This document shows, piece after piece, positions 47,902 through 55,878 of a DNA stretch of 64,000 bases. Location of the stretch: contig CAVOPA010000011.1 of NCBI GenBank assembly GCA_963697705.1, forward strand, positions 248,001-312,000. Reading direction: 5' to 3'. The position numbers and the translations under genes are program-made. This stretch comes from CAVUCH01 sp963697705. GTDB lineage: Bacteria > Acidobacteriota > Vicinamibacteria > Vicinamibacterales > JAENWD01. The notes beneath the pieces are model-generated. The model ran no database searches, was not told where the DNA came from, and worked only from the letters and a program-made list of their open reading frames with translations. The number at the start of each line of letters is the position of its first letter. Position 1 is the stretch's first letter.

Positions 47902-48861
47902 TCAGGCCGTGGTCGCTGCCTCGCCGATGTGCTGCGGGACGCCTTCGAGATACTTTTCCGCGTCGATTGCCGCCATGCACCCGCTGCCCGCGGCCGTGAT
48001 GGCCTGGCGATAGATGTGGTCCTGCACGTCGCCCGCAGCGAACACGCCCGGGATGCTCGTGCGTGTGCCGGCGTGCGTGATGATGTAGCCGCTCGGGTTC
48101 ATCTCCAGCTGGTTGGCGAAGAGGCCCGTGTTCGGCGAATGGCCAATCGCGACGAAGATGCCGTCGACCGGCACTTTGGTCCGCGCGTCCGTCACGAGAT
48201 CGCGCAACGTGATGCTGGTGACCTCGCCTTTGGCGACATCGCCGATCTCCTCGACGATGGAGTTCCAGACGAAGCGGATGCGAGGATTGGCGTGAGCCTT
48301 GTCCTGCATGATCTTCGACGCGCGGAGCTTGTCGCGGCGGTGCACGAGCATCACCTCCGAGGCAAACCGTGTCAGGAACAGCGCCTCTTCCAGCGCTGTG
48401 TCGCCGCCGCCGACGACGGCAATGGGCCGTCCCTTGAAGAACGCGCCGTCGCAGGTAGCGCAGCTCGACACACCTCGTCCGACGAGCGCCTTCTCCCCGG
48501 GCAGGCCCAGCCACCGCGCTGAGGCGCCGGTCGCGATGATCAGCGCCTCCGCCGTGTACTCGGCTTCGGCCGTGCGGATCGAGAACGGCCGTCGCGCGAG
48601 ATCGACCGACGTCACGTCGCCCTGCAGGATCTCGGCGCCGAAGCGCAGCGCCTGCGCCCGCAGTTCCTCCATCAGCGCGGGCCCCATGATTCCGTCACGG
48701 TGCCCGGGCCAGTTCTCGACCATCGTCGTGAGCATCAGCTGGCCGCCCGCCTCGTATCCCTCGATGACCAGCGGCTTCAGATTCGCGCGCGCGGCGTAGA
48801 TCGCCGCCGTGAGGCCGGCCGGCCCGGAGCCGATGATGAGGACCTGCCGACGCGTGCTCAT
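47902..48861 (-). CDS. trxB: thioredoxin-disulfide reductase
   Basis: 319 residues from the ATG at 48861. FAD site VLIIGSGPAGLTAAIYAAR; redox pair in SSCATCDGAFF; NADPH site VVGGGDTALEEALFL; C-terminal VFAAGDVQDHIYRQAITAAG. It reduces thioredoxin with NADPH. It overlaps trxA by 4 nt. Longer in-frame starts upstream lie inside trxA and are not protein-like. Confidence 0.96.
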   Translation of the reverse strand: MSTRRQVLIIGSGPAGLTAAIYAARANLKPLVIEGYEAGGQLMLTTMVENWPGHRDGIMGPALMEELRAQALRFGAEILQGDVTSVDLARRPFSIRTAEAEYTAEALIIATGASARWLGLPGEKALVGRGVSSCATCDGAFFKGRPIAVVGGGDTALEEALFLTRFASEVMLVHRRDKLRASKIMQDKAHANPRIRFVWNSIVEEIGDVAKGEVTSITLRDLVTDARTKVPVDGIFVAIGHSPNTGLFANQLEMNPSGYIITHAGTRTSIPGVFAAGDVQDHIYRQAITAAGSGCMAAIDAEKYLEGVPQHIGEAATTA

Positions 48862-49193
48862 GACAAATGCTTCTCGATGATGGACGCGAGCTGCTCGCGG
48901 GTCGCCTGTGCCCCGACGATTTGGTCCACGACCTGGCCCGACTTGAACACCAGCAGCGTCGGGATGCCGCGCACCGCGTACTGCATCGGCGTCCGCGGGT
49001 TCTCGTCGACGTTCATCTTGCCGATGACGGCGCGCCCGTCGAAGTCCGCCGCCAGCGCGTCGACCGTCGGTGCGATCCGGCGGCACGGCATGCACCACTC
49101 CGCCCAGAAGTCCACCAGCACCGGTTGGCTGGATTGCAGCACCGTGTCACCGAAGTTGGTGTCGGTGATCACCTGAACCTTGTCTGACGCCAT
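48858..49193 (-). CDS. trxA: thioredoxin with CMPC active site
   Basis: 111 residues, thioredoxin fold. The active site reads FWAEWCMPCRR where most thioredoxins have WCGPC. The cis-Pro is in RGIPTLLVFKSG. It is coupled to trxB by ATGA, so it should be a substrate of that reductase. A Met between the Cys pair may shift the redox potential; that effect is inferred. Confidence 0.95.
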   Translation of the reverse strand: MASDKVQVITDTNFGDTVLQSSQPVLVDFWAEWCMPCRRIAPTVDALAADFDGRAVIGKMNVDENPRTPMQYAVRGIPTLLVFKSGQVVDQIVGAQATREQLASIIEKHLS

Positions 49194-49310
49194 GAATTCT
49201 TGTCTCCGTGCTCGGACAGCCGCACTTTCACGCCCAGGACCGGCGCGAATCGCTGCCGGCTGATGTCGCCGCAGGGCTTCGTGCGCCCATCAAACACACG
49301 AGTGTATCAG

Positions 49311-49319
49311 ATGGCACGA
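49311..49319 (-). promoter_or_regulatory. extended -10 for trxA-trxB
   Basis: Minus strand TGA-TACACT, hexamer at 49316-49311. No clear -35. The transcript would carry a leader of about 110 nt before the ATG at 49193. I see no known riboswitch in it. Confidence 0.4.
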
Positions 49320-49430
49320 CCCTCTTTTCCTTCACTTAGGACGCCCTCCGGGCGCTTGCGGTGACAGCCGCGGAGGCCTGCCCGTGGGAGCGCCGCGCCG
49401 CGATCCGCCTCGGCACCCGGCCTTGCGCTC

Positions 49431-50315
49431 GTGACGACGTCAGGCCAGAATCGCGGTGTGCCGCATGACGCCCGCCCCCGCGCACCTGGCCGGCTCGAGC
49501 CACGGGAAATCATCGAACTGCGCGCCCTGAAGACCCAGCATCCGGAGTTGGCGACGGCAGTCGCCATGCAGATTGAACTGGTCGAGCTGCAGCGCCGGAT
49601 GCAGGCCAGGATGAGCACCCCGTTCGTCCAGCACTCCCAGGGGTTCGTGGACGAGCGCATACAACGCGGCGAGCGGCTCGTCGACTTTCCCGACATCCGC
49701 CTCGAGTGGTCCGACTTCCGGCTCGTGTTCCGGCAGACAGCGGACGTGCTGCGGCGCTACGAGGTCATCGAGTCTTCCGACCACACTGCGATCCAATCGC
49801 TCGCGCGCGATGGGGATCGTCTACAAGCGGTGACCACCGATTACTACACGCGCACGCGGAATCCCGATGCCGCTGTCGGGGCGGCCGACGGCCCGGGGAT
49901 GCTCGATCAGGTGCTGGCCGTGGCCCTGCGGCCATTTCTCGCGCGGTGCGCTGACGTCTGGATGACCAGGCTGGATCCGGCCGCGTGGAACCGCCCGTGG
50001 TGCCTTGTCTGCGGCGGTGAGCCGGATTTCGCCGTCCTGCCGGCCGGGGGGGATCGCTGGCTGATCTGCGGTCGCTGTGCGGCCCAGTGGCCATTCAGCA
50101 CGGCGTGCCCGTTCTGCGGCAACGACACGCCCGGAGGGATCACGTCGTTCGCCAGCCGCGACGGGCGGTACCGGGTGTACGGCTGCAACGAGTGCCGCAA
50201 GTATGTGAAGGCGTATGACGCCCGCGGAACGGGGCGCCCCGTGATGCCGGCCGTAGACACCATCGCGACGCTGCCGCTCGACGCGGCGGCGATTCAGCGC
50301 GGCTACGACGGCTGA
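49431..50315 (+). CDS. FdhE-like formate dehydrogenase accessory protein
   Basis: About 294 residues from a GTG at 49431 (another GTG at 49458 is possible). The C-terminal half has four CxxC pairs in the FdhE arrangement: WCLVCGGEPDFAVL, LICGRCAAQW, ACPFCGNDTPGG and GCNECRKYVKAY. FdhE helps assemble or activate periplasmic formate dehydrogenase. No formate dehydrogenase genes are in the window. Confidence 0.82.
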   Translation: MTTSGQNRGVPHDARPRAPGRLEPREIIELRALKTQHPELATAVAMQIELVELQRRMQARMSTPFVQHSQGFVDERIQRGERLVDFPDIRLEWSDFRLVFRQTADVLRRYEVIESSDHTAIQSLARDGDRLQAVTTDYYTRTRNPDAAVGAADGPGMLDQVLAVALRPFLARCADVWMTRLDPAAWNRPWCLVCGGEPDFAVLPAGGDRWLICGRCAAQWPFSTACPFCGNDTPGGITSFASRDGRYRVYGCNECRKYVKAYDARGTGRPVMPAVDTIATLPLDAAAIQRGYDG

Positions 50316-50322
50316 GGCCGTT

Positions 50323-51441
50323 CTATGGCTGTTTGGGCTCGACCGGCGCCAGCAGATCCTGCGCCTTGCTGCTCAACCAGTTGAACAGGTGGCGTGTTTC
50401 CATGAAACGCCCTGCATTCGACGAGGCGCCCAGCACCACGACGGCCACTTGCTGGTTGGTTTGGGGGAGGCGCAGCAGGGTGGCGAGGCAGTAGCCGGCT
50501 TGGGAGATGAACCCCGTTTTGCCGCCGCGCACATCGACATCGCCCTTCATGACCAGCTGATTGGTGCTGTGCACGCTGATCACCCGGCGGCCCGTGCGCA
50601 CGGTGTAGTACGGCGTGCGCATGATGGACGCGACCCGCTCGTCTGCCGCCGCGAAGGCAATGAGCCGCGCCATGTCGAAGGCCGACGACATGTTCGATGC
50701 GTCGAGCCCGGAGGGATCGCGGTAGGTCGTGCTGTCGAGCCCGAGCTCCTGCGCCTTGGCGTTCATGCGCGCGACAAAAGGCGCTGTGCCTTCGGGCGAC
50801 GTCCGGGCGAGGGCCCGAGCGGCCGCGTTGTCCGACGCGATGAGCGTCAGGTGGAGCAGGTCGTCGATACTCACGCGATCGGCGGGACGCAGGTATGTGT
50901 GGTTCGCGGCGAACGTGTCGGAGCGGTCGATGAGCACGAGCCGCGTCAGGTCGGGCTCGCCCTCGAGCACGACGGCAGCGGTCATTACCTTGGTGATGCT
51001 GGCAATCGATCGCTTGTCCTGGGAATTCGCTTCCCAGAGCACCTGACCGTTCTCAGGGTTGTAGATAATCGCGGCAGCCGCCCGCACGTCGGGCACCATG
51101 GCTCCCGACGCGTCCATCTTGTAGCGGGGTGTCTGAGCCTCGAGCCACTGTGTGTGCCTCGCCCGCGCGCGCGCCAGGCGAGAGCGCGGTACGGACACGG
51201 TGCGAGCACGCGTCACGCGTCCCCGGCGTGTGCCCGCTGTCTTGGTGGCCGACTTCCCCTTGTCCGGCCCGCTCTTCCGTGCGGTTGTTCCCTTCGTGCG
51301 CGTGCGCTGCGCCGTCGCAGCGTCCGCTTCGACAACCCAGCCGCTCAGACTAATGACGCAGACGGCAAGAACGGTTATCCAGTTGGACGTTCGTATGCGC
51401 ACCGTGGGTAGCCTCTGGGGGATTGACACCGTCTGAGTCAT
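50323..51441 (-). CDS. serine-type D-Ala-D-Ala carboxypeptidase (peptidase S11)
   Basis: About 372 residues. Membrane/signal segment TSNWITVLAVCVISLSGWVV, then a very basic linker (about 45-105, rich in Arg, Lys and Thr), then the S11 domain. The active-site motifs are in order: SIASITKVM (SxxK), ASDNAAA (SxN) and GGKTGFISQAG (KTG). It trims peptidoglycan stem peptides. The promoter at 51446-51473 overlaps an upstream ATG at 51447, so 51441 is the likelier start; a longer frame reaches 51585. Confidence 0.9.
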   Translation of the reverse strand: MTQTVSIPQRLPTVRIRTSNWITVLAVCVISLSGWVVEADAATAQRTRTKGTTARKSGPDKGKSATKTAGTRRGRVTRARTVSVPRSRLARARARHTQWLEAQTPRYKMDASGAMVPDVRAAAAIIYNPENGQVLWEANSQDKRSIASITKVMTAAVVLEGEPDLTRLVLIDRSDTFAANHTYLRPADRVSIDDLLHLTLIASDNAAARALARTSPEGTAPFVARMNAKAQELGLDSTTYRDPSGLDASNMSSAFDMARLIAFAAADERVASIMRTPYYTVRTGRRVISVHSTNQLVMKGDVDVRGGKTGFISQAGYCLATLLRLPQTNQQVAVVVLGASSNAGRFMETRHLFNWLSSKAQDLLAPVEPKQP

Positions 51442-51445
51442 CGGC

Positions 51446-51473
51446 ATAGTAGCAGACAATCTGTAGGGCGCAA
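51446..51473 (-). promoter_or_regulatory. promoter of the carboxypeptidase gene
   Basis: Minus strand: TTGCGC (51473-51468), a 16-nt spacer, TGC-TACTAT (hexamer 51451-51446). Transcription would start at or within a base or two of the ATG at 51441, so the mRNA is probably leaderless. Confidence 0.55.
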
Positions 51474-51626
51474 AGCACTTAGACACGAATTGCCCACGTT
51501 GGCCCATCCAAACGATACACAGCCGTGCGTTCCTGTATCCAAATCGCCTGCCGAGCCCTGCAATAAGAGACAGCGGCTCCCGCAACGGCAGTGTCGAGCG
51601 CGACGGTCCGTGTGTCTCGTGGGCCC

Positions 51627-52220
51627 TTACCCTTCTCGCGGTGCGGCTGCGTTCTCAGCGCGAGCGACGGCCCGTAACCGTTCCAGCTCACCCGCACGGC
51701 CACCGCTCAGGGCTCGCCGCGCGAGAACAAACCGGAGAAGCGCGGCGCCATGAACCGCCGTCAGCAGGGCCAGGTCCAGGGAGTCCTCACGGGCGCGGGT
51801 CGAGGGATCTGCGGTTTCGCCCGCCGCGACGATCACGCACAGGTAGTTGGCACAGACCACCGCGACGAAAATCCAGAAGAACAGCGGGTCACCGGCGGCG
51901 GCTGAATCGTGCCTCGCGAGTTCGGCGCAGGTAGATTCCCATCCCGGAGCCGCGCGACGCTCCTCGAAGACGACCCGCAGGTACGCCGCGATGCGCTCGG
52001 TGCTGCGCACGATCCCGAGATTCACCTCGAAGGCCGCGAAGAGCACCACGAGCGGCAGCGCCAGCAGTGGTGCCGCCGGCAGCACGAGCATGATGGCGGT
52101 GGCCAGCGCGGCCCACGCGACCCAGGCAACGGCGAGAAACAACAGGCGAGCAATCGCCCGGTCGCGGATGGATGCGCGCAGCGCGCGGAACTCCTCGAGC
52201 TGAATCGGGTCGATCGCCAT
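51627..52220 (-). CDS. hypothetical membrane protein
   Basis: About 197 residues from the ATG at 52220 (MAIDPIQLEEFRALRASIRD). Two strong hydrophobic stretches lie at about 24-65 (LFLAVAWVAWAALATAIMLV and on), and one near 110-135 (LFFWIFVAVVCANYLCVIVA). A further helix near 150 may also be in the membrane. The C-terminus is amphipathic and basic. Another ATG at 52241 is possible. No family recognised. The neighbours give no clue. Confidence 0.7.
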   Translation of the reverse strand: MAIDPIQLEEFRALRASIRDRAIARLLFLAVAWVAWAALATAIMLVLPAAPLLALPLVVLFAAFEVNLGIVRSTERIAAYLRVVFEERRAAPGWESTCAELARHDSAAAGDPLFFWIFVAVVCANYLCVIVAAGETADPSTRAREDSLDLALLTAVHGAALLRFVLARRALSGGRAGELERLRAVARAENAAAPREG

Positions 52221-52494
52221 TGGTGCGCCGACTATCCGCATTGGCACTGCGGCTGTCAAGAGCGTGATCCAACCGGTTGGCACCGGCATCCAACCGCACC
52301 GAGTCGGCGGCCTTTCCTGGCGGCGTGGATTCCCGCATGGACGCCTCCGCGACGCTCCACTCCTACGCCATCGCCCGGATATTTTGTGTGAACCGAGCTG
52401 CGGCCGCGGCTGCCGTCTCGAGACACGCACCGCCGAAGCGTCCGAACCTCAGCGGTACAGCATTTGCTATCAAGAAACAATCGTGGGGTGTTGT
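52221..52494. other. 274-nt intergenic stretch
   Basis: Separates the leftward membrane protein from the small rightward protein. A -10-like TGCTATCA (52465-52472) lies about 22 nt before the start at 52495. Nothing else recognised. Confidence 0.3.
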
Positions 52495-52692
52495 ATGAGT
52501 CTGGTGCGGTTGCTAGGTTTCAGCACGCTCGGTTGTGGATGCGTCATCGGACGGTACCGCGACGTCGCTACCAGCCGGGAGATCAACTACGTCGAGGAGA
52601 AGGGCGCAGAGTGCCATCAGCAGGGGCACCGCCGCAATCACACTCTCTCCTCTCTTCGGCGCGAACCCGTCGCGATCGCACGCGCTTCCTGA
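52495..52692 (+). CDS. small protein of 65 residues with Cys and His
   Basis: Starts MSLVRLLGFSTLGCGCVIGR and continues with YRDVATSREINYVEEKG, an ACHxxGH-like CHQQGHRRNH and a basic tail. The upstream GTGGGG serves as a weak ribosome site. The mix of Tyr, Glu and paired Cys/His looks like a real small protein of the cytoplasm rather than a random frame. I recall similar short acidobacterial proteins but cannot name a family. No supporting neighbour. Confidence 0.45.
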   Translation: MSLVRLLGFSTLGCGCVIGRYRDVATSREINYVEEKGAECHQQGHRRNHTLSSLRREPVAIARAS

Positions 52693-52738
52693 GCGCGACC
52701 ACCGCCCCGGCGGTCGCGCGCCAGCGCCGATCCCGGGT

Positions 52739-52744
52739 TAAGAT
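52739..52744 (+). promoter_or_regulatory. -10-like element before the DNA methyltransferase
   Basis: TAAGAT at 52739-52744, eight bases before the GTG at 52753. If used, transcription would begin within a few bases of the start codon. No -35 seen; weak. Confidence 0.3.
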
Positions 52745-52752
52745 CCGCGTTC

Positions 52753-53637
52753 GTGTCCCGCGCGCTCACTCCTCATACGGTTCTTCATCGCGGCAGCGCC
52801 ACCTATCGCTTCTTCCTCGGTGACTGCGTCGAAATCCTGCCGCAGCTCTCGTCTGGTTCTGTGCAGACGATTGTCACCTCACCGCCATACAACCTCGGAA
52901 TCTCGTACCGGACGTACGAGGATCGTCTGCCGAGCGCCGACTACCTCGCCTGGACCGGCCAATGGGTCGCAGCCGTGTCCCGCGTGCTCGATCCCCTCGG
53001 CTCGCTGTTTCTCAACGTGGGCAGCAAGCCGACGGACCCGTGGACCGCGTTCGACGTGGCCCAGGCGGTCCGGCCGCACCTCCAGCTCCAGAACACGCTG
53101 CACTGGGTGAAGTCGATCGCGATCGATCAGGATGCAGCGGGCGGAGCGGCGGGGCTGACCGGCGGTCTGGCCGTGGGGCACTACAAGCCGATCAACAGTC
53201 CGCGGTTCGTGAACGACTGCCACGAGTTCATCTTTCACTTCACGCCGACCGGCCGCACGCCCCTGGACCGCCTGGCCGTCGGTGTGCCGTACCAGGACGA
53301 GTCGAACATCGGACGATGGCGCGGGGCCGGCTCAGGCCTGCGCTGCCGCGGGAACACGTGGTTCCTGCCGTACGAGACCATCCAGGACCGCAACGAGGAC
53401 CGCCCCCATCCGGCGACCTTTCCGCCCCGGCTGCCGGAGTACTGCCTCCGGCTGCACGGGCGCGATCGGATTACTGAGGCTGCCGACCCGTTCCTTGGCC
53501 TCGGTCACACGGCAGTGGCGTGCGCCCGGCTCGGGTTGAGCTTTGTCGGAATCGAAATGGACGAAGGCTATCTGCGCGAAGCGGTGGCCCGGACGCGGGC
53601 GGCACTCGACCCGCCGCTCGCGCCGCGTCTCTTCTGA
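52753..53637 (+). CDS. site-specific DNA methyltransferase, beta class (orphan)
   Basis: 294 residues from a GTG at 52753. The catalytic motif IV is TSPPYNLGISY near residue 42, and the AdoMet motif I (DPFLGLGHTAVACARLGL) is near the C-terminus. This IV-then-I order marks the beta class. SPPY is usual for N4-cytosine methylation, though N6-adenine enzymes can also carry it. The target recognition region lies between. No restriction enzyme gene is adjacent, so it is probably an orphan or regulatory methyltransferase. It converges with the VWFA gene with no gap. Confidence 0.9.
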   Translation: MSRALTPHTVLHRGSATYRFFLGDCVEILPQLSSGSVQTIVTSPPYNLGISYRTYEDRLPSADYLAWTGQWVAAVSRVLDPLGSLFLNVGSKPTDPWTAFDVAQAVRPHLQLQNTLHWVKSIAIDQDAAGGAAGLTGGLAVGHYKPINSPRFVNDCHEFIFHFTPTGRTPLDRLAVGVPYQDESNIGRWRGAGSGLRCRGNTWFLPYETIQDRNEDRPHPATFPPRLPEYCLRLHGRDRITEAADPFLGLGHTAVACARLGLSFVGIEMDEGYLREAVARTRAALDPPLAPRLF

Positions 53638-54930
53638 TCAGGGCTTCTTCGGCGCCGGGGGCGGCTTGAGGGAATACGCGGTCCGCGACCAGACGTTCAC
53701 GCGCTCGCGCATGGTCTTGATCTCCAGCTTGCGCGTTCGTTTGGTCGGGTCGGGGTTCGTCGAGTAGTACCCGACGACGTAATAGTCGCTGGTCTCGTTG
53801 TCTATCCGCTTCAACGCCTTGTCGAAGTCGTTCTGGTTCACGACGGCAAAGCCGCCGGTCAGGTCTGCGAGCGTCCGGAGGCTGTCCTGGCTCTTTCGCA
53901 CGTAGTTGGCCCACTCGGTCGGGTCGACGTTCTGATCCAGGTCCGCCCCGGCGACAAGGCCCCGCGGGTCGATGGTGTAGAGCGTGGCGTTGGCGCGGTT
54001 CGCCGCGCGCGTCAGTTCCGACAGCTCGCGCACCAGATCGGCGTCGGCGAACTCGTTGCTCTGACGGGTGAACGGGTCGTAATCCTGGCCGGGCATGGAC
54101 GTGTCGCGCTTCTGCCCGAGGATGTTCGGATCGCCGTATCTCGCGCCCTCGAAGGGATTGAAGTCGTAGCCGTTGCTGACGTAAATCACGGCCTTCCGGC
54201 GGTTGTGGATCTTCTCGAGGTTGTTCACCATGTCGTACGCGGTCGAGAACGCGACGTGCGCACGGTAGCGCAGCTCGCTTGGCCCGTTCGGCCCCTGCCC
54301 CGATTCGATGATGTCGCTCGGCTTCAGCGCCCCGCCCGTCATCTTCTTGATCGCCTCGTCCATCCGCTTGCGGTCGTATGTCAGGTCGATGGCGATTGAC
54401 GAGGTCCCGGTCGAAACGACACCGAACATGTCGCCCTCGTGGACGAGTTCCTTCGCGATCTTCTGAAACAGCTGCCGCAGCCGCGGCGTGTTCCCGAAAT
54501 CGAGGTGCAGGTCGTCGACGAAGAACAGGAGAATGCGGCCCGCGGTGTCGTTCGGGGGGCGAGCGGGGGGCAGGATGATGCCTTCCTGCGGGGGCGGCGG
54601 CGGCGGCAACAGCTGGTTGAGGACGCGGCCCCCGTGCACGAGCGTGAAAGTGGCGATCTCTTGCCTGACGCCATCCTCGAAAATCTGGAAGTCGTCCTTC
54701 TTCAGATCCGCAACGAACTGTCCCGTATCATCTCGTGCGATGACGTCGGTGGTGACAAGGTCGATGGCAACGCGAAAGGTCGGCTGACCGCCCTGCCCGG
54801 TCGGAGCCGGGCCCGGGGCGCCGGCAGCGGGCGGCTGCCCCTGCGGCGCGGGTGCCTGCGCGGCCAGCGTGACCGAAACGAACGCCAGCGCAACCGCCAG
54901 GCGGAAGAGGGCGGGAAGACGGATGTGCAT
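53638..54930 (-). CDS. VWFA-related protein (acidobacterial type), secreted
   Basis: 430 residues. Signal peptide (RLAVALAFVSVTLAAQA), Pro/Gly/Gln-rich linker, then the acidobacterial VWFA-related domain: FRVAIDLVTTDVIARDD, DDFQIFEDGVRQEIATFTLV, RILLFFVDDLHLDF and TLYTIDPRGL. The metal site is atypical (DDLHLD in place of DxSxS). The C-terminal NETSDYYVVGYYSTN motif is typical of this group. These proteins are numerous in Acidobacteria; function is not established. This is one of the strongest taxonomic pointers in the window. Confidence 0.9.
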   Translation of the reverse strand: MHIRLPALFRLAVALAFVSVTLAAQAPAPQGQPPAAGAPGPAPTGQGGQPTFRVAIDLVTTDVIARDDTGQFVADLKKDDFQIFEDGVRQEIATFTLVHGGRVLNQLLPPPPPPQEGIILPPARPPNDTAGRILLFFVDDLHLDFGNTPRLRQLFQKIAKELVHEGDMFGVVSTGTSSIAIDLTYDRKRMDEAIKKMTGGALKPSDIIESGQGPNGPSELRYRAHVAFSTAYDMVNNLEKIHNRRKAVIYVSNGYDFNPFEGARYGDPNILGQKRDTSMPGQDYDPFTRQSNEFADADLVRELSELTRAANRANATLYTIDPRGLVAGADLDQNVDPTEWANYVRKSQDSLRTLADLTGGFAVVNQNDFDKALKRIDNETSDYYVVGYYSTNPDPTKRTRKLEIKTMRERVNVWSRTAYSLKPPPAPKKP

Positions 54931-55066
54931 ATGACAGGTAGAAGTATAGCGCGCTGGCGGGTGGCCCCTGTTCGGCTCTCGGCGGCGGCAATCGTCCGAA
55001 CCGACTCAGGACCGCGCGTCGGCGACTGAAATTGTGACGCTCCGGCGTGGAGTCCGGTCTGCCTTC

Positions 55067-55873
55067 TCAGTCTGTCTCTGTGGCGGGGGCCTGCGGCCTC
55101 GTTTCCCCCGTGCTGACGCCGCCCGCGGTCGACGCGCTGGTGCCGGCTGGCTCGGGCGGCGAGTCGCCCCGCCGGCGACGGGAGCGCCCGAGGCTTTGGC
55201 GAACGTGCTCGAGCACGCGCTCGAATCCCTCGAGACCGCGGAGGACATCGTCGTCTGTGACCCAGGCGTCGGGGTTGAGCCGTTCGGCGAGGAGGCGCAA
55301 CTCGTCAGCCACGGCCCCGTCACTCACCTGAGTCGAGATGCGCGCAACCACCTCGGCATATCGCGCTCGGACACGCGCGAGTCCCTCCGAACCGAGCGCC
55401 CGGTGAACGGCGGACGGTTCGAACACGGGGTCACCGTCGGCGAGCGCGCTGGGGTCGGTCTCTGGCAGAGGAGGCGTCGCTGAAACTGGCGGGTCGAGTC
55501 GTGCAGCCTCAGGTGGATCGGGAGTCGAGATGTGAGGAACAGTCGCGGCGGACGTCGCGTCCTGTCGTCCGGAATCCGGTCGCATGGCGCGGTCACGACC
55601 TCGTCCTCGGCGGGCGCGCCAGCCCTCTGCCGGTTCTGGCTCGGGCGGCCGGGTCTCGAGGATGACCGGCCAGTCGAACACGATCTGCGGGTTCGCCTTC
55701 TCGATCGCGCGGATAGCATCCGAGTCGAGCGCCGGTCGGCCGACGCGCACCGCGGGTGGTGAGCGGAACCAATACAGGATGGACGTGCGCTCCCGGCCAC
55801 GTCGCCCGGTCGAGTGCACGAGAAACGTGTGTTCGTAGCCCCGCTCGTCACGAGTGAATCGAAGGCGGGGCAC
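55067..55873 (-). CDS. hypothetical protein with a conserved-looking N-terminal domain
   Basis: 268 residues. The first 75 form a compact unit (HTFLVHSTGRRGRERTSILY, then WFRSPPAVRVGR, ANPQIVFDW). A long disordered acidic and Pro-rich middle follows, then a helical region (about 155-230) with ARVRARYAEVVARISTQV and GLEGFERVLEHVRQSLGR. It starts 5 nt after the stop of the nuclease-like gene, so the two form an operon. No family name recognised. Confidence 0.7.
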   Translation of the reverse strand: MPRLRFTRDERGYEHTFLVHSTGRRGRERTSILYWFRSPPAVRVGRPALDSDAIRAIEKANPQIVFDWPVILETRPPEPEPAEGWRARRGRGRDRAMRPDSGRQDATSAATVPHISTPDPPEAARLDPPVSATPPLPETDPSALADGDPVFEPSAVHRALGSEGLARVRARYAEVVARISTQVSDGAVADELRLLAERLNPDAWVTDDDVLRGLEGFERVLEHVRQSLGRSRRRRGDSPPEPAGTSASTAGGVSTGETRPQAPATETD

Positions 55874-55878
55874 GGCCG

